From Knoellia sp. S7-12 (GTDB taxonomy: Bacteria > Actinomycetota > Actinomycetes > Actinomycetales > Dermatophilaceae), in the NCBI RefSeq assembly GCF_040518285.1, contig NZ_CP155449.1, forward strand, positions 1,116,001 through 1,180,000: DNA of 64,000 nucleotides, read 5' to 3'. Shown here piece after piece: positions 36,883 to 45,106 of this stretch (position 1 is the stretch's first letter; every line of letters starts with the position of its first letter). Below the pieces are notes generated by a model. That model had not been told where the DNA came from and ran no database searches. It saw nothing but the letters and a program-made list of their open reading frames with translations. Made by a program: the position numbers and the translations under genes.

Positions 36883-37734
36883 ATGACAGTGCTGCGAGTG
36901 CGGATCGACCTCGCCTATGACGGGACCGACTTCTCGGGCTGGGCCGCGCAACCGGGACGACGGACCGTCGAGGGGGAGTTGTCGGCAGCGCTGACGACGT
37001 TGCTCCGGGCGCCAGAACCGGTGCGGCTCACCGTCGCTGGGCGCACCGACGCCGGAGTGCACGCGCGCGGTCAGGTCGTCCACGCCGACGTCGATCCAGT
37101 GGCCTGGGCGCTCGTGCCGGGACGCGGAGACCGGACCCCCGAGGAAGCGGCCCGGGCCAAGCTGGGTGGGATCGTCCCCGGTGACATCGTCGTGCGGTCC
37201 GTGGTGCTCGCCCCCAAAGGTTTTGACGCGCGGTTTGCCGCCCTGCAGCGTCGCTACGTGTATCGCATCTGTGACGACGCCGGCGTGCTCGATCCGCTGC
37301 GCCGACGCGACACCGTTGTCGTGAGGGACAGCCTCGACGTCGGTGCCATGGATGAGGCAGCGCGAAGGCTCGAGGGACTCAATGACTTCGCGGCCTTCTG
37401 CAAGAAGCGCGACGGAGCGACGACGGTGCGCACACTTCTCACCTACACGTGGAAGCGTGTGGCCGACGGGACACTGGAGGCGACGGTCGTCGCGGATGCG
37501 TTCTGCCACAGCATGGTTCGTGCTCTCGTGGGATCTGTGGTGCCGGTGGGCATGGGGCGGGCGCCGGTTGCCTTCCCGCGCGAGATCCTCACGGCTCGCG
37601 CCAGGGACCCACGGGTCAAGGTGATGCCGGCCCACGGGCTCTCACTCGAAGAGGTGACCTATCCGGCGGATGCGGATCTTGCTGCTCGGGCGCTGGAGGC
37701 ACGGGCCACTCGCACCCTTGGCCCTGAAGGCTGA
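36883..37734 (+). CDS. truA: tRNA pseudouridine(38-40) synthase TruA
   Basis: 283 aa. Isomerises U38-U40 in tRNA anticodon stems. The catalytic Asp lies in AGRTDAGVHARGQVVH; MTVLRVRIDLAYDGTDFSGWA opens the protein and RRYVYRI and FCHSMVRALVGSVVPVGMGR follow. ATG 36883: TAGGCT (36869-36874) ends 8 bases before, consistent with a leaderless start. As in many bacteria it follows rplQ, although a terminator and DUF2087 gene separate them here. Confidence 0.96.
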   Translation: MTVLRVRIDLAYDGTDFSGWAAQPGRRTVEGELSAALTTLLRAPEPVRLTVAGRTDAGVHARGQVVHADVDPVAWALVPGRGDRTPEEAARAKLGGIVPGDIVVRSVVLAPKGFDARFAALQRRYVYRICDDAGVLDPLRRRDTVVVRDSLDVGAMDEAARRLEGLNDFAAFCKKRDGATTVRTLLTYTWKRVADGTLEATVVADAFCHSMVRALVGSVVPVGMGRAPVAFPREILTARARDPRVKVMPAHGLSLEEVTYPADADLAARALEARATRTLGPEG

Positions 37735-37744
37735 GTGATGGACT

Positions 37745-38416
37745 TCAGCGCGTGATGGTGACGTCGTCGCCACGCAGGTGGGCGCGGAACCCGTCGGCCT
37801 GCACCGACACCGCAGTGAGGGCCATCCCGTCGGGGACGCCCTGAACCGTGTGCCGGATCGTCACGAGCCGCCGCACTATCGCCGACGCCGCAGTGTCGAG
37901 CCAGTCGGGCCCGTCGAGGTCGATCGTCTCGGGGGTGATGACGAGCTGGCCGTCGACGGCGCGCACCTGACCGGTCGCCCGCACCTCGACATCCTGACCC
38001 AGCACGCTCACGCGGCGACGCAGTCCCGCGAGTCCACCATCCGCGGCATACAGGGTCACGCCGTCACCGATCTGGGAAGCCGCCGTCTCGAAGGGCAAGG
38101 CGGCGTCGATGTCGAGGCGGCCGGCGCGCAGTCCGTTGCCGGTCAGTGTCACCGCCGACCCGATCGCGGTGACGTCGCGCAGACCACCGTCGCCGGTCAC
38201 CACTTGGGCGCTCGTGAGGCGCACGTCTCCCAGCCACGTCTCACCCTTGGCGAGGTCGGTCGGGGCGGATGGACGCGGGGCCGCGCTCACCGTCGGCACG
38301 GCGACGTCGGACCCCGATCCGGGACTTCCCACGGACCACAGCAGGGCCACGGCGGCGAGCACGAGGGCGACGAGCATCGTCACCGCTCCGAGAACGAACT
38401 GCTTCACCCGCCACAT
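37745..38416 (-). CDS. LmeA-like phospholipid-binding protein (DUF2993)
   Basis: 223 aa. One N-terminal membrane anchor or signal (QFVLGAVTMLVALVLAAVALLW, about residues 5-26), then a Ser/Pro linker and a DUF2993 domain (LTGNGLRAGRLDIDAALPFETAASQIGDGVTLYAADGG...). Related mycobacterial LmeA is a periplasmic lipid-binding protein needed for lipomannan elongation; a similar envelope role is inferred. ATG 38416 with AAGG upstream is preferred over the longer frame. Convergent with truA. Confidence 0.82.
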   Translation of the reverse strand: MWRVKQFVLGAVTMLVALVLAAVALLWSVGSPGSGSDVAVPTVSAAPRPSAPTDLAKGETWLGDVRLTSAQVVTGDGGLRDVTAIGSAVTLTGNGLRAGRLDIDAALPFETAASQIGDGVTLYAADGGLAGLRRRVSVLGQDVEVRATGQVRAVDGQLVITPETIDLDGPDWLDTAASAIVRRLVTIRHTVQGVPDGMALTAVSVQADGFRAHLRGDDVTITR

Positions 38417-38420
38417 CCTG

Positions 38421-38468
38421 CCTTGAGTGCCTGAGCGCACGCTCTGACGTGCTCCCAGGCACACAAAG
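38421..38468. repeat. Hairpin repeat, 5' of the amylase (copy 1)
   Basis: Left arm begins CCTTGAGTGCCTGAGCGCACG and right arm CGTGCTCCCAGGCACACAAAG, pairing imperfectly. Closely resembles the hairpin downstream of the amylase at 41721-41776, so the gene is bracketed by two copies of one hairpin type. Confidence 0.6.
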
Positions 38469-38486
38469 CGTGGCGCTGGGCTGCAT

Positions 38487-38499
38487 GTAAAGCGTTTAC
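38487..38499. promoter_or_regulatory. LacI/GalR-type operator upstream of the amylase
   Basis: GTAAA-GCG-TTTAC inverted repeat, the core shape of LacI-family sites such as MalR or CcpA. It lies about 104 bases before the amylase ATG, in the divergent promoter region shared with the DUF2993 gene. A maltose-responsive LacI regulator elsewhere in the genome is inferred. Confidence 0.5.
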
Positions 38500-38602
38500 G
38501 CAGATAGCCTCCAGTGCAGTCCCGTGTCACTGAGTTCTGTGTCACGGCAGATCTGCGTCCGCGCACCAACGGTGGTGCCGCGGCGAACTCGGAGGAGCAA
38601 CG

Positions 38603-41600
38603 ATGCCCAGACCACGCCGCCTGTATGCCGTCCTGGCGGGGGCCGCTGTCGCCCTCGCCCCGCTCGTGGGGGCCGCAATGCCCGCCGCGGCCGAGACGAC
38701 GTCGGTCGCCCTCGCCGGCTCGCTCCAGTCAGAGTTGGGCTGCTCGGCCGACTGGCAGCCCGAGTGCAGCGCAAGCGAGCTGACCCGGGTCGGTGACAGC
38801 ACGGCATACACCAAGACGTTCACCCTCCCGGCAGGGAACTACGCGTTCAAGGTGGCGATCAACGACTCGTGGGCCGTCAACTACGGTGCGAACGGCGTGC
38901 TCGACGGTGCCGACATCCCGCTCGTCCTGGAGGGACCGGCAACGCTGAAGTTCACCTATGACGATGTCAGTCACCTCGTGACCTTCACGCCCCAGAATCT
39001 CTCCGGTGGCACGACAGGGGCCGACGCCGCACTGGCCAAGAGCTCGTTGCGCTCACCGCTCACCAGGGAGCGGTTCTACTTCCTCATGGCCGATCGGTTC
39101 GCCAACGGCAGCACGGCAAACGACAAGGGCGGGCTCACTGGCGGGCCGCTCACGACCGGGTTCGACCCGACGAACAAGGGCTTCTATCACGGTGGCGACC
39201 TCAAGGGTGTGATCAACAAGCTCGACTACATCAAGGGCATGGGCACGACCGCCATCTGGCTCACGCCGAGCTTCAAGAACAAGCCAGTGCAGGGCAAGCC
39301 GGGGGAGGAGAGCGCCGGCTACCACGGCTACTGGATCACCGACTTCACCCAGATCGACCCGCACCTCGGCACCAACGCGGAGATGAAGACGCTCATCGCG
39401 GCGGCGCACAAGAAGGGGATGAAGGTCTTCTTCGACATCATCACCAACCACACCGCTGACGTCATCGACTACGAGGAGCAGCAGTACACCTACCGCTCCA
39501 AGAAGGCCTTCCCCTACAAGGATGCCTCGGGTGAGGCCTTCGACGACCGCGACTACGTCAACAAGACATTCCCCGAGATGGACCCGGCGACGTCCTTCCC
39601 CTACACGCCGTTCCTGCGTCCGGGCGATGAGGACGTCAAGACCCCCGCGTGGCTCAACGACCCGCTGATGTATCACAACCGCGGCGACTCGACCTTCGCC
39701 GGCGAGTCCTCGACCTACGGCGACTTCATCGGCCTCGACGACCTGTTCACCGAGCGTCCCGAGGTCGTCGACGGGATGGGCGAGATCTACAAGCAGTGGG
39801 TCGACTTCGGCATCGACGGCTTCCGCATCGACACGGTCAAGCACGTCAACCTCGAGTTCTGGCAGAAGTTCATGCCGGACCTGCTCGGACACGCGGCAAA
39901 GAAGAACCAGGACTTCTTCGCGTTCGGTGAGGTCTATGACGGCAACCCCGCTGTCATGTCCGAGTACACGACGCGCGGCAAGCTCCAGGCCACCCTCGAC
40001 TTCGGCTTCCAGCAGCAGGGCATCGACTTCGCCAAGGGCAAGCCGGCTGGCGTGCTCGCGGACTTCTTCGCCAAGGACGACTGGTACACCGACGCCGACA
40101 GCAACGCCTATCAGCTGCCCACGTTCCTCGGGAACCACGACATGGGCCGCGCCGCGATGTTCCTCAAGGAGGGTGTGGCCAACGAGGCCGAGCACCTCGC
40201 CCGCGTGAAGTTCGCGGACTCGCTCATGTTTGCCACCCGCGGCAATCCGGTGACCTACTACGGCGACGAGCAGGGCTTCGTCGGCACCGGTGGCGACCAG
40301 CTCGCTCGTGAGGACATGTTCGCGAGCAAGGTGGACGTCTACAACACCGAGGACGTGCTGGCTGGCCCCGAGGGCTCGCGTGACCGCTACTCGACCACCC
40401 ACCCGCTCTACGAGCACCTCAGGGCGCTCTCTGCGACGCGGGCCAAGCACCCCGCGCTCGCGGACGGTGCCCAGGTCAACCGCTACTCGGCCGAAGGCGC
40501 TGGCATCTTCGCCGTTTCCCGCATCGACGCGGGTCAGAAGGTCGAGTACATCGTGGCCGCCAACAATGACGAGAAGGCCGCCTCCGCGACCTTCCCGACG
40601 TGGAGCAAGGGCAAGGGTGTCGTGTTCACGCCGGTCTCCGGCACCGACACGGCGGTCAAGCCTGCTGCCAACGGCTCGGTCAAAGTGACCGTTCCGCCGC
40701 TCACGGTGAGTGTCTGGCGGGCCAACAAGGCCATCTCCACGACGGGCGCCGCACCGACCGTCGAGCTGACCGCCGGCGCCGACTCGACGGTGTCGGGTCG
40801 CGCCGAGGTCGCCGCCGACGTCTCGGCGAGCACCTTCGCCCAGACGACCTTCCTCTACCGGCCCGTCGGCACGACGGCCTGGCGCACCATCGGGACCGAC
40901 GACAACGCCCCGTTCCGGGTCTTCCACGACGTCGCGGGTATGCCGTTGGGCTCGGTTCTCGAGTACCGCGCGGTCGTGCGTGACGCCGCCGGCCGCGTAG
41001 CCGCGGACGGCACCTGGGCCTCGGTGGTCGCCGAGTCCACCGGTGGCTCGACGGAGGGTGAGATCGGCGACCCGCCGGCCACGCAGCCGACCGCGGTGTC
41101 CGTGCCCGGCACGCACAACTCGGAGATGGGCTGCCCGAGCAACCTCGGTGTCAACGGTGACTGGGCACCCGACTGCGACCAGGCCCAGCTGACCCTGGAC
41201 CCCGACGACCTCATCTGGAAGAAGACGTTCACCATCCAGCCGGGCCCCTACGCCTACAAGGTGGCGCACGACCGCTCCTGGACAGAGTCCTACGGCGACG
41301 GTGGCGGGACCGAGAACATCTCGTACGAGACCCTGGACGGGACGGTGACCTTCTTCTATGATCCCAGGACCCACTGGGGCACCTCGGACGAGCAGACGGA
41401 GATCATCACCGCGGCAGGGACCTTCCAGACCGAGCTCGGCTGCCCGACCAACTGGGCCCCCGATTGCATGCGGCCGTGGCTGCAGGACAAGGACGGGGAC
41501 GGCGTCTTCACCTGGGCTACGACGCAGATCCCGGCCGGGACGTGGCAGTTCAAGATCGCCCATGACCAGTCGTGGGCGGAGAACTACGGTGACGGTGGGG

Positions 41601-41704
41601 TCCGTGACGGCGGCGACATCACCGTGACGGTCCCGAGCGACGGGGCGAGGACCAACTTCGTCTATGACTCGGCCACCCACCGGACCACCGTCACGAGCCA
41701 GTAG
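38603..41704 (+). CDS. Secreted GH13 alpha-amylase/pullulanase-type enzyme with three X25 modules
   Basis: 1033 aa. Signal peptide (MPRPRRLYAVLAGAAVALAP..., cleavage after PAAA). Domain order: pullulanase X25-type module (about 33-130, starting SLQSELGCSADW), GH13 catalytic barrel (about 155-620), C-terminal beta domain and Ig-like region (to about 820), then two further X25 modules (about 832-930, HNSEMGCPSN, and 933-1033, FQTELGCPTN). GH13 catalytic residues: nucleophile Asp in DGFRIDTVKH (about 410), acid Glu in AFGEVYDG (about 443), Asp in LGNHDMGR (about 513). Degrades starch or related alpha-glucans outside the cell; exact specificity cannot be told. SD GGAGGAG. Confidence 0.93.
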   Translation: MPRPRRLYAVLAGAAVALAPLVGAAMPAAAETTSVALAGSLQSELGCSADWQPECSASELTRVGDSTAYTKTFTLPAGNYAFKVAINDSWAVNYGANGVLDGADIPLVLEGPATLKFTYDDVSHLVTFTPQNLSGGTTGADAALAKSSLRSPLTRERFYFLMADRFANGSTANDKGGLTGGPLTTGFDPTNKGFYHGGDLKGVINKLDYIKGMGTTAIWLTPSFKNKPVQGKPGEESAGYHGYWITDFTQIDPHLGTNAEMKTLIAAAHKKGMKVFFDIITNHTADVIDYEEQQYTYRSKKAFPYKDASGEAFDDRDYVNKTFPEMDPATSFPYTPFLRPGDEDVKTPAWLNDPLMYHNRGDSTFAGESSTYGDFIGLDDLFTERPEVVDGMGEIYKQWVDFGIDGFRIDTVKHVNLEFWQKFMPDLLGHAAKKNQDFFAFGEVYDGNPAVMSEYTTRGKLQATLDFGFQQQGIDFAKGKPAGVLADFFAKDDWYTDADSNAYQLPTFLGNHDMGRAAMFLKEGVANEAEHLARVKFADSLMFATRGNPVTYYGDEQGFVGTGGDQLAREDMFASKVDVYNTEDVLAGPEGSRDRYSTTHPLYEHLRALSATRAKHPALADGAQVNRYSAEGAGIFAVSRIDAGQKVEYIVAANNDEKAASATFPTWSKGKGVVFTPVSGTDTAVKPAANGSVKVTVPPLTVSVWRANKAISTTGAAPTVELTAGADSTVSGRAEVAADVSASTFAQTTFLYRPVGTTAWRTIGTDDNAPFRVFHDVAGMPLGSVLEYRAVVRDAAGRVAADGTWASVVAESTGGSTEGEIGDPPATQPTAVSVPGTHNSEMGCPSNLGVNGDWAPDCDQAQLTLDPDDLIWKKTFTIQPGPYAYKVAHDRSWTESYGDGGGTENISYETLDGTVTFFYDPRTHWGTSDEQTEIITAAGTFQTELGCPTNWAPDCMRPWLQDKDGDGVFTWATTQIPAGTWQFKIAHDQSWAENYGDGGVRDGGDITVTVPSDGARTNFVYDSATHRTTVTSQ

Positions 41705-41720
41705 GCCTGCTGAACCCTCG

Positions 41721-41776
41721 CCTTGTGTCTGAGAGCACGCCATAGCACGCCATAGCGTGCTCTCAGACACACAAGG
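41721..41776. terminator. Hairpin repeat downstream of the amylase (copy 2)
   Basis: 20-base left arm CCTTGTGTCTGAGAGCACGC and a right arm from 41755 that mirrors it with one extra AC, around a 14-base loop that itself repeats CATAGCACGC. Lies between converging genes and probably terminates both. Similar in sequence to 38421-38468. Confidence 0.75.
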
Positions 41777-41783
41777 CATGGGG

Positions 41784-43085
41784 TCAGGCCGGAGTCGGCG
41801 CTGCGTCGCCGTCGAGGCCCTTGTCGTCTCCACGTCGCAGCGTCCGCTCGTGGCGCAGGGCCGGCAGATAGAGGAAGGCGCCGAACACGCTGACCAGGCC
41901 AGCGACGACCATGGCTGTCTGAACCGAGGTGGTCTGCGCGAGCCAACCGATCGCAGGTGCCGCGACCGCGCCCCCGGCGAACATCACCATCGAGTTCATC
42001 GACAGCACCGTGGCTCGGTTGTGGGCACTGGCTTCTCGGTGCAACAGCGTGGCGTGAGGGGCGCCGCCGACGCCGTGGAGCATGTAGGTGACGAGGTAGG
42101 CGCCGACCAGACCGACCGGGCCGAGCATCAGGCCCATGACAGCCGCCCCGAGCCCGTTGAAGATCCGCGCGGCGATGGCGGCGCGCACGACGCCCCACCG
42201 CTTCATGCTCCGTCCTGCAATCACGGAGCCGAGCGCAAAGACGGCCCACCCGGCAGCCGCAACCGGACCGAGAAGGGCGCCGGCGTCGGTCGTGCTCCCG
42301 AGCATCTCGGCCATCCGGATGGGGAGCATCGACTCGAAGACCGTCATACCGATGACCCAGAAGAGCTCCACGCCAACGATTCCGGCAAGGATTCGGTTGT
42401 GCCGCAACAGGGTCAGGCCGTCGACGATGACCTTGGGGGTGTCCTTGGCCGAGTCGAGTGCCTGCCGGACGCGGGTGGACTTGTTGGCCAGCCGGGGCTC
42501 GTGAACGAGCGCGAGGGTGAGGACGAGGTGGAGCACGGCAAAGGCGATGGAGACGACGATCGGGAACGCGATGGCACTGCGATCCGCGATGGGATGCCAG
42601 GCGATGAGGCCGCCGGAAGCGAGCGAGCCCCCAGCGATGGCGACGCCGACGATGGTGCCCTGCGCGGCGAGGGCCTGGTCGACGTCTGCGCCGGGCTCGG
42701 TGAGATGGACGGTGTCGACGAACCACGCCTCGAGTGGTCCGGAGTCGAGGGCTCGATAGATGCCCATGAACGCCGCGGCCAGCGCGAACTGCCAAAAGGA
42801 GTTGGCCGTGACATAGAGGACGCCGGTGATGACGTTGATGAGGCCGGCGGCCACGAGGACCGACTTGCGGCCGAAGGCGTCGGCGAACCCGCTCGTCGGC
42901 AGTTCAAGGAGGAGGACCATGACTCCCTGCGCCGCGAAATACGTCAGGGTCTCCTGGATCGTGAGGCCGCGTTCGAGGGCGAAGAGGGTGAACACCCCGA
43001 TGACGAACCCGACCGGCAGCCAACGCGTCGCGGTGAGGATGAGGAAGACCCGGCGCGCGGCGGCGGGGGAGAGGTGTGTGCTCAC
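41784..43085 (-). CDS. MFS efflux transporter
   Basis: 433 aa, twelve hydrophobic segments. The TM2-3 loop carries a variant of motif A (GFADAFGRKSVLVAAG). LDSGPLEAWFVDTVHLTEPGAD is typical of MFS proteins in this multidrug-like subgroup. Substrate unknown. Its ATG overlaps the ArsR stop by 4 bases, so the two form one operon and the pump is probably de-repressed by whatever the regulator senses. Confidence 0.88.
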   Translation of the reverse strand: MSTHLSPAAARRVFLILTATRWLPVGFVIGVFTLFALERGLTIQETLTYFAAQGVMVLLLELPTSGFADAFGRKSVLVAAGLINVITGVLYVTANSFWQFALAAAFMGIYRALDSGPLEAWFVDTVHLTEPGADVDQALAAQGTIVGVAIAGGSLASGGLIAWHPIADRSAIAFPIVVSIAFAVLHLVLTLALVHEPRLANKSTRVRQALDSAKDTPKVIVDGLTLLRHNRILAGIVGVELFWVIGMTVFESMLPIRMAEMLGSTTDAGALLGPVAAAGWAVFALGSVIAGRSMKRWGVVRAAIAARIFNGLGAAVMGLMLGPVGLVGAYLVTYMLHGVGGAPHATLLHREASAHNRATVLSMNSMVMFAGGAVAAPAIGWLAQTTSVQTAMVVAGLVSVFGAFLYLPALRHERTLRRGDDKGLDGDAAPTPA

Positions 43086-43693
43086 GCGTCCTCCCCGCGC
43101 GGGATGCGGTCGAGGTCCAGGGGATAGGTGACGTTGTAGACCGCGAGGCGGCGGGCAGCCGGATTGCCCTGTCCCACACGGCGATAGCGCGCGATGACCT
43201 CGTCCATCTCAGCCTTCATCTCCTGCAGCTGCGCCGGGGTGGCGATGACATAGGAGTCGTTCATGCCTGCGGCGTCGCGCCAGGCGAGCGGCCATGCGGC
43301 CTCGACATCCAGCCACCTCTCGAACTGCTCGGCGAAGTGGCGGGTGTAGTCGCGCACCAACCAGTTGAGCGCTGTCTCGGAGTCCTCGTCGCCGGCGAAG
43401 TCGCTCGGTTCGAACTGGTGGCTCTCGGTCGCGGCGCGCCACAGGCGGCGCTTGCCCTCGCCGTCGCCGGTGTCGGTGACGAGCCCAACCGACTCGAGCT
43501 TGCGAAGGTGATAGCTCGTCGCGCCCGAGTTCGTCCCGAGCGAGGTCGCGAGGTCGGTCGCGGTCGCTGGTCCACCGCGGCGCAGCGCTGACAGCAGCCG
43601 TGAACGCAAGGGGTGGGCGAGCACCTTGAGTGATGACGCGTCGAGCCGGAGGCCGGTGAGCCCGGCGTTCGTGTCGGGGGTTTCGGGGGTCAT
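43082..43693 (-). CDS. ArsR-like winged-helix regulator
   Basis: 203 aa. N-terminal wHTH ([49 protein letters not shown], about residues 23-72) of the ArsR/HTH_20 type. The long C-terminal domain ([28 protein letters not shown]...) is probably for ligand sensing; no metal-binding Cys pair is present, so it is not an arsenic sensor. ATG 43693 is chosen: the -10 TATTGT ends 6 bases upstream, implying a leaderless mRNA. Autoregulation through the operators at 43698-43738 is likely. Confidence 0.88.
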   Translation of the reverse strand: MTPETPDTNAGLTGLRLDASSLKVLAHPLRSRLLSALRRGGPATATDLATSLGTNSGATSYHLRKLESVGLVTDTGDGEGKRRLWRAATESHQFEPSDFAGDEDSETALNWLVRDYTRHFAEQFERWLDVEAAWPLAWRDAAGMNDSYVIATPAQLQEMKAEMDEVIARYRRVGQGNPAARRLAVYNVTYPLDLDRIPRGEDA

Positions 43694-43697
43694 GTGT

Positions 43698-43738
43698 GCA
43701 CAATAGTTGTGCACACTCTGTTTGCACAACTATTGTGT
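43698..43738 (-). promoter_or_regulatory. Twin operators over the arsR-MFS promoter
   Basis: GCACAA-TAG-TTGTGC (43698-43712) and GCACAA-CTA-TTGTGT (43724-43738) together form a perfect 15-base inverted repeat with a 9-base spacer. On the - strand TTGTGC (43729-43724) and TATTGT (43705-43700) are -35 and -10 with 18 bases between them, so each operator covers one promoter element exactly. The adjacent octamer GTATGCCG at 43737 overlaps the outer edge. Confidence 0.75.
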
Positions 43739-43801
43739 ATGCCGGTGCGGCGACACTGTTTACGCAGGTCAGGTGCCCTTTTGGTCCGCTTTGCAGGCGA
43801 T

Positions 43802-43830
43802 TTGGGTGCTGGACTGCCCACCCGTAAACT
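43802..43830 (+). promoter_or_regulatory. rplM-rpsI promoter
   Basis: TTGGGT (43802-43807) and TAAACT (43825-43830), exact 17-base spacing. Expected start near 43837, giving a leader of about 154 bases. Confidence 0.55.
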
Positions 43831-43841
43831 TGAGGACTGTT

Positions 43842-43905
43842 GTGCCGTGCGCCCTTCCCAGGGTGACCCGAGAGGTGAAAGCCCTGGCGGGAGCACACGG
43901 CATAC
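43842..43905 (+). promoter_or_regulatory. Structured RNA element in the rplM leader
   Basis: Nested pairing: an outer stem GTGCCGTGCGC with GAGCACACGGCAT, a middle stem CCAGGG (43858-43863) with CCCTGG (43882-43887), and an inner ACC-CGAGA-GGT hairpin. Its distal edge contains CGGCATAC (43898-43905). It begins just after the predicted transcription start and ends 85 bases before rplM. A ribosomal-protein-binding leader is the simplest reading, by inference. Confidence 0.5.
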
Positions 43906-43990
43906 CCCTGAGGTCTGGATCTGTGACAGCGCAAGCCGTCGCGACGACGACCGCAGGTCATCCCGTTCCATCCACACGTTAGGTAACACC

Positions 43991-44434
43991 GTGCGTACCT
44001 TCACCCCGAAGCCGGGCGACATCACCCGCACGTGGCACATCATCGATGCCACGGACGTCGTGCTCGGTCGCCTCGCCGTTCAGACGGCGACGCTCCTGCG
44101 CGGCAAGCACAAGCCGACCTTCGCCCCTCACGTTGACGGTGGCGACTTCGTCATCATCATCAACGCCGAAAAGGTTGCCCTCACCGGCGCCAAGGCCGAG
44201 CAGAAGAAGGCCTACCGCCACTCCGGCTTCCCGGGTGGTCTCCGCAGCCGCACCTATGTCGAGATGCTCGAGAAGTACCCCGAGAAGGCCGTCGAGAAGG
44301 CCGTTCGCGGCATGCTCCCCCGGACCACCCTCGGCCGCGCGCAGCTCACCAAGCTCAAGGTCTACGCCGGCGCCGAGCACCCCCACGCTGCTCAGCAGCC
44401 CAAGCCCTTCGAGATCACCCAGGTGGCCCAGTAA
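43991..44434 (+). CDS. rplM: 50S ribosomal protein L13
   Basis: 147 aa, exact family length, from GTG 43991 ([20 protein letters not shown]). [26 protein letters not shown] and [18 protein letters not shown] are conserved. Early-assembly large-subunit protein. The in-frame upstream sequence is leader. Stop overlaps the rpsI ATG by one base. Confidence 0.97.
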   Translation: MRTFTPKPGDITRTWHIIDATDVVLGRLAVQTATLLRGKHKPTFAPHVDGGDFVIIINAEKVALTGAKAEQKKAYRHSGFPGGLRSRTYVEMLEKYPEKAVEKAVRGMLPRTTLGRAQLTKLKVYAGAEHPHAAQQPKPFEITQVAQ

Positions 44435-44964
44435 TGACCGAGAACACCAGCACCGAGGCCACTGAGGCCACAGAAGCCGAGTTCGGCACCGACACCGAGG
44501 ACCAGGAGATCACCGAGTACACCTCGGAGTCCTCCGCCGACGCTGCCGGTGAGCCCGCCCGCCGTGCGTCCGTCACCGCCCCCGGCGCTGCCACCGGTCG
44601 TCGCAAGCAGGCCATCGCCCGCGTGCGCATCGTCCCCGGCACCGGTGAGTGGAAGGTCAACGGCCGCACGCTCGAGGCCTACTTCCCCAACAAGGTCCAC
44701 CAGCAGATCGTCAACGAGCCGTTCACGCTGCTCGAACTCGCTGGCGCCTACGACGTGCTCGTGCGCGTCCACGGTGGTGGCCCCTCCGGCCAGGCCGGCG
44801 CCGTCCGTCTCGGTGTCGCCCGCTCCCTGAACGGGATCGACGAGGAGCTGAACCGTCCGGCGCTCAAGAAGGCCGGCTTCCTCAAGCGCGACTCCCGCGT
44901 TCCCGAGCGCAAGAAGGCTGGTCTCAAGAAGGCCCGTAAGGCACCCCAGTACAGCAAGCGCTGA
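44434..44964 (+). CDS. rpsI: 30S ribosomal protein S9
   Basis: 176 aa. Its C-terminal Arg contacts P-site tRNA: the chain ends [12 protein letters not shown], wild type. The core starts near [15 protein letters not shown]; about 45 N-terminal acidic Thr/Glu-rich residues are extra, as in other actinobacteria. Coupled to rplM. Confidence 0.97.
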   Translation: MTENTSTEATEATEAEFGTDTEDQEITEYTSESSADAAGEPARRASVTAPGAATGRRKQAIARVRIVPGTGEWKVNGRTLEAYFPNKVHQQIVNEPFTLLELAGAYDVLVRVHGGGPSGQAGAVRLGVARSLNGIDEELNRPALKKAGFLKRDSRVPERKKAGLKKARKAPQYSKR

Positions 44965-44999
44965 TTTGCTGCGCGCCCTTGTGGCGTGCTCCGCATGGA

Positions 45000-45025
45000 G
45001 GCGGCATCCCTGACGGGATGCCGCC
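45000..45025 (+). terminator. rpsI terminator
   Basis: Perfect GGCGGCATCCC-TGAC-GGGATGCCGCC stem-loop followed by TTC, 36 bases after the rpsI stop. Confidence 0.88.
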
Positions 45026-45106
45026 TTCGGCGTGCGGGGGTAGGTTGACTCGTTGGCTGTCATCACGACCGACGCTCACTTGTTCGACGAAAGGCACGGC
45101 ACACGC

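Noticed and set aside
43842..43905. rplM leader element as a known metabolite riboswitch
   Set aside because: I could not match the conserved cores of c-di-AMP, cobalamin, SAM, TPP or glycine riboswitches; the position next to rplM favours a ribosomal-protein leader.
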